A stretch of DNA of 7,520 nt from NCBI GenBank assembly GCA_030152675.1, contig JASLIY010000219.1, positions 1 through 7,520 on the forward strand, written 5' to 3'. How positions within the stretch are numbered: the first letter of the stretch is position 1; each line of letters begins with the position of its first letter. Source of the stretch: Acinetobacter sp. (lineage in GTDB: Bacteria > Pseudomonadota > Gammaproteobacteria > Pseudomonadales > Moraxellaceae). This document shows positions 6,697 to 7,520 of this stretch, piece after piece. The notes under the pieces were generated by a model. It was not told the DNA's origin. It saw only the letters and a program-made list of their open reading frames with translations, and searched no databases. A program made the position numbers and the translations under genes.

Positions 6697-7520
6697 TTAA
6701 GACGATGATGATGGCGTTTGTATCAAATGACATTGATCATCATCTTGGCTCTGATCGTAGTCCACGATTGAAGCGAGGGTGAGTACCTTGCGTGGCGCTT
6801 GGACGAGATTATTCTCAAGAATTGAAGCCTGAGATGAGATGGTTGGGCAATTGATATGACCTAAGTCGAGTAAGGTCGGCATGATGTTTTGTGCAGACAG
6901 TGCATGCTGTTGTGAGTGCTGAAGTTGCTTAGACTGTTCAGGATAACTTTTTTTCCAATCCGCGGATGCCCACATGACAAAAGGCACTTCATAGTTACTT
7001 TTCATGTCCATATGTGTGCTGTCATTGTCTAGACATTGACCGAGATTGAGGCCGTGATCTGAAACATAGAGCATACTGCTCAGCCCACCTTGTTGTTTGA
7101 GTGCTTCAATGACTTGGTTGAGTAAGTTGTCGGTATAACGAATCGAGTTATCGTAGGGATCACTAAAGACGCCAAACTCAGCCGGATAGCGTTTTTTAAA
7201 GTCTGCGTGAGAACCATAAAAGTGCAAGACGATGAGTTTATCTTGCTCGGGATTTTGTGTTAATGCTGCTTTAAAGTCTGGCATTAACTCACCATCATAA
7301 AAGTCATGCAATGAAGCAGAATAAGAATGCTGGTTTAAGAATTTGCGCGTTTTTGCTGCATGTGCATAGGCTGAAACTAAAGAATCATATTCACCAAATT
7401 TGGCTTGTGCACTGAGCCAATAGGTTTGAAAGCCTGCTGAATTAAATGCATTTAAAAAAGATGGGAACAATTGATCGGTATCTTCGACTCGGCCGGTGAG
7501 TAAGGCGGGAACAGAACGGC
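6697..7520 (-). CDS. phosphoethanolamine transferase, sulfatase fold (N-terminal part outside the window)
   Basis: The visible 273 C-terminal residues belong to the alkaline phosphatase/sulfatase-fold enzymes that move phosphoethanolamine from phosphatidylethanolamine to lipid A, LOS core or glucans (EptA, CptA and OpgE relatives). The frame stays open to the right edge, reading RSVPALLTGR at the start of the fragment, so the true start, the membrane helices and the catalytic Thr are missing. Visible signatures are PSFLNAFNSAGFQTYWLS (a common PSxxDxxxxAGxxTYWxS region), LHFYGSH and KRYP (about 98-112), DPYDNSIRYTD (120-130), the metal-binding SDHG (153-156) and YEVPFVMWAS (176-185). The active domain should face the periplasm. 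Usual lipid A enzymes have SDHGESLGE; here it is SDHGLNLGQ, so the substrate may not be lipid A. The tail ends in an Asp-rich run and four serines. It converges on the ELM1-like gene with 3 bp between stops. No symbol can be justified. Confidence 0.88.
   Translation of the reverse strand, partial: RSVPALLTGRVEDTDQLFPSFLNAFNSAGFQTYWLSAQAKFGEYDSLVSAYAHAAKTRKFLNQHSYSASLHDFYDGELMPDFKAALTQNPEQDKLIVLHFYGSHADFKKRYPAEFGVFSDPYDNSIRYTDNLLNQVIEALKQQGGLSSMLYVSDHGLNLGQCLDNDSTHMDMKSNYEVPFVMWASADWKKSYPEQSKQLQHSQQHALSAQNIMPTLLDLGHINCPTISSQASILENNLVQAPRKVLTLASIVDYDQSQDDDQCHLIQTPSSSS

Overview
The window looks like chromosomal DNA from a gammaproteobacterium of the genus Acinetobacter. The evidence is the AT-leaning composition, the glnE-ilvE gene pair, an IlvE of exactly 308 residues whose sequence reads like Acinetobacter IlvE from memory, and the lipooligosaccharide (LOS)-type genes that follow. 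In A. baumannii the LOS outer-core locus is known to lie between ilvE and aspS, so the right third of this window is probably the ilvE-side edge of such a locus. Genus is inferred from recalled family features, not from a search; species cannot be stated.

Layout: 34-120 is a complete tRNA-Leu(CAA) with its own strong terminator (144-179). About 425 bp of very AT-rich DNA without a convincing gene follow. Then come three genes on the + strand. First is an apparently soluble GAF-type sensor histidine kinase without a visible partner (616-1860). Second is glnE, the bifunctional glutamine synthetase adenylyltransferase/deadenylylase (2001-4751). Third is ilvE, the branched-chain aminotransferase (4777-5703), 25 bp after glnE and closed by a textbook terminator (5722-5749). 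A + strand ELM1-family (DUF1022) protein (5794-6693) is next. It converges, with only 3 bp between stop codons, on a - strand sulfatase-fold phosphoethanolamine transferase (6697-7520) whose N-terminal part runs off the right edge.

Function: glnE and ilvE appear to form one unit concerned with glutamate and glutamine. GlnE sets glutamine synthetase activity by adenylylation, and IlvE uses glutamate as amino donor for valine, leucine and isoleucine. An extended -10 promoter (1961-1966) just before glnE argues for transcription starting after the first in-frame ATG, so translation probably begins at 2001. The ELM1-family protein and the phosphoethanolamine transferase point to envelope or LOS modification, although the biochemical role of bacterial ELM1-like proteins is unsettled.

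Novelty: most of the window is ordinary core-genome content, and I see no clear undescribed system. The points most worth a second look are the ELM1-like gene with its convergent neighbour, the orphan cytoplasmic histidine kinase, the two mutually exclusive hairpins between the kinase and glnE, and the start-codon corrections for three genes.
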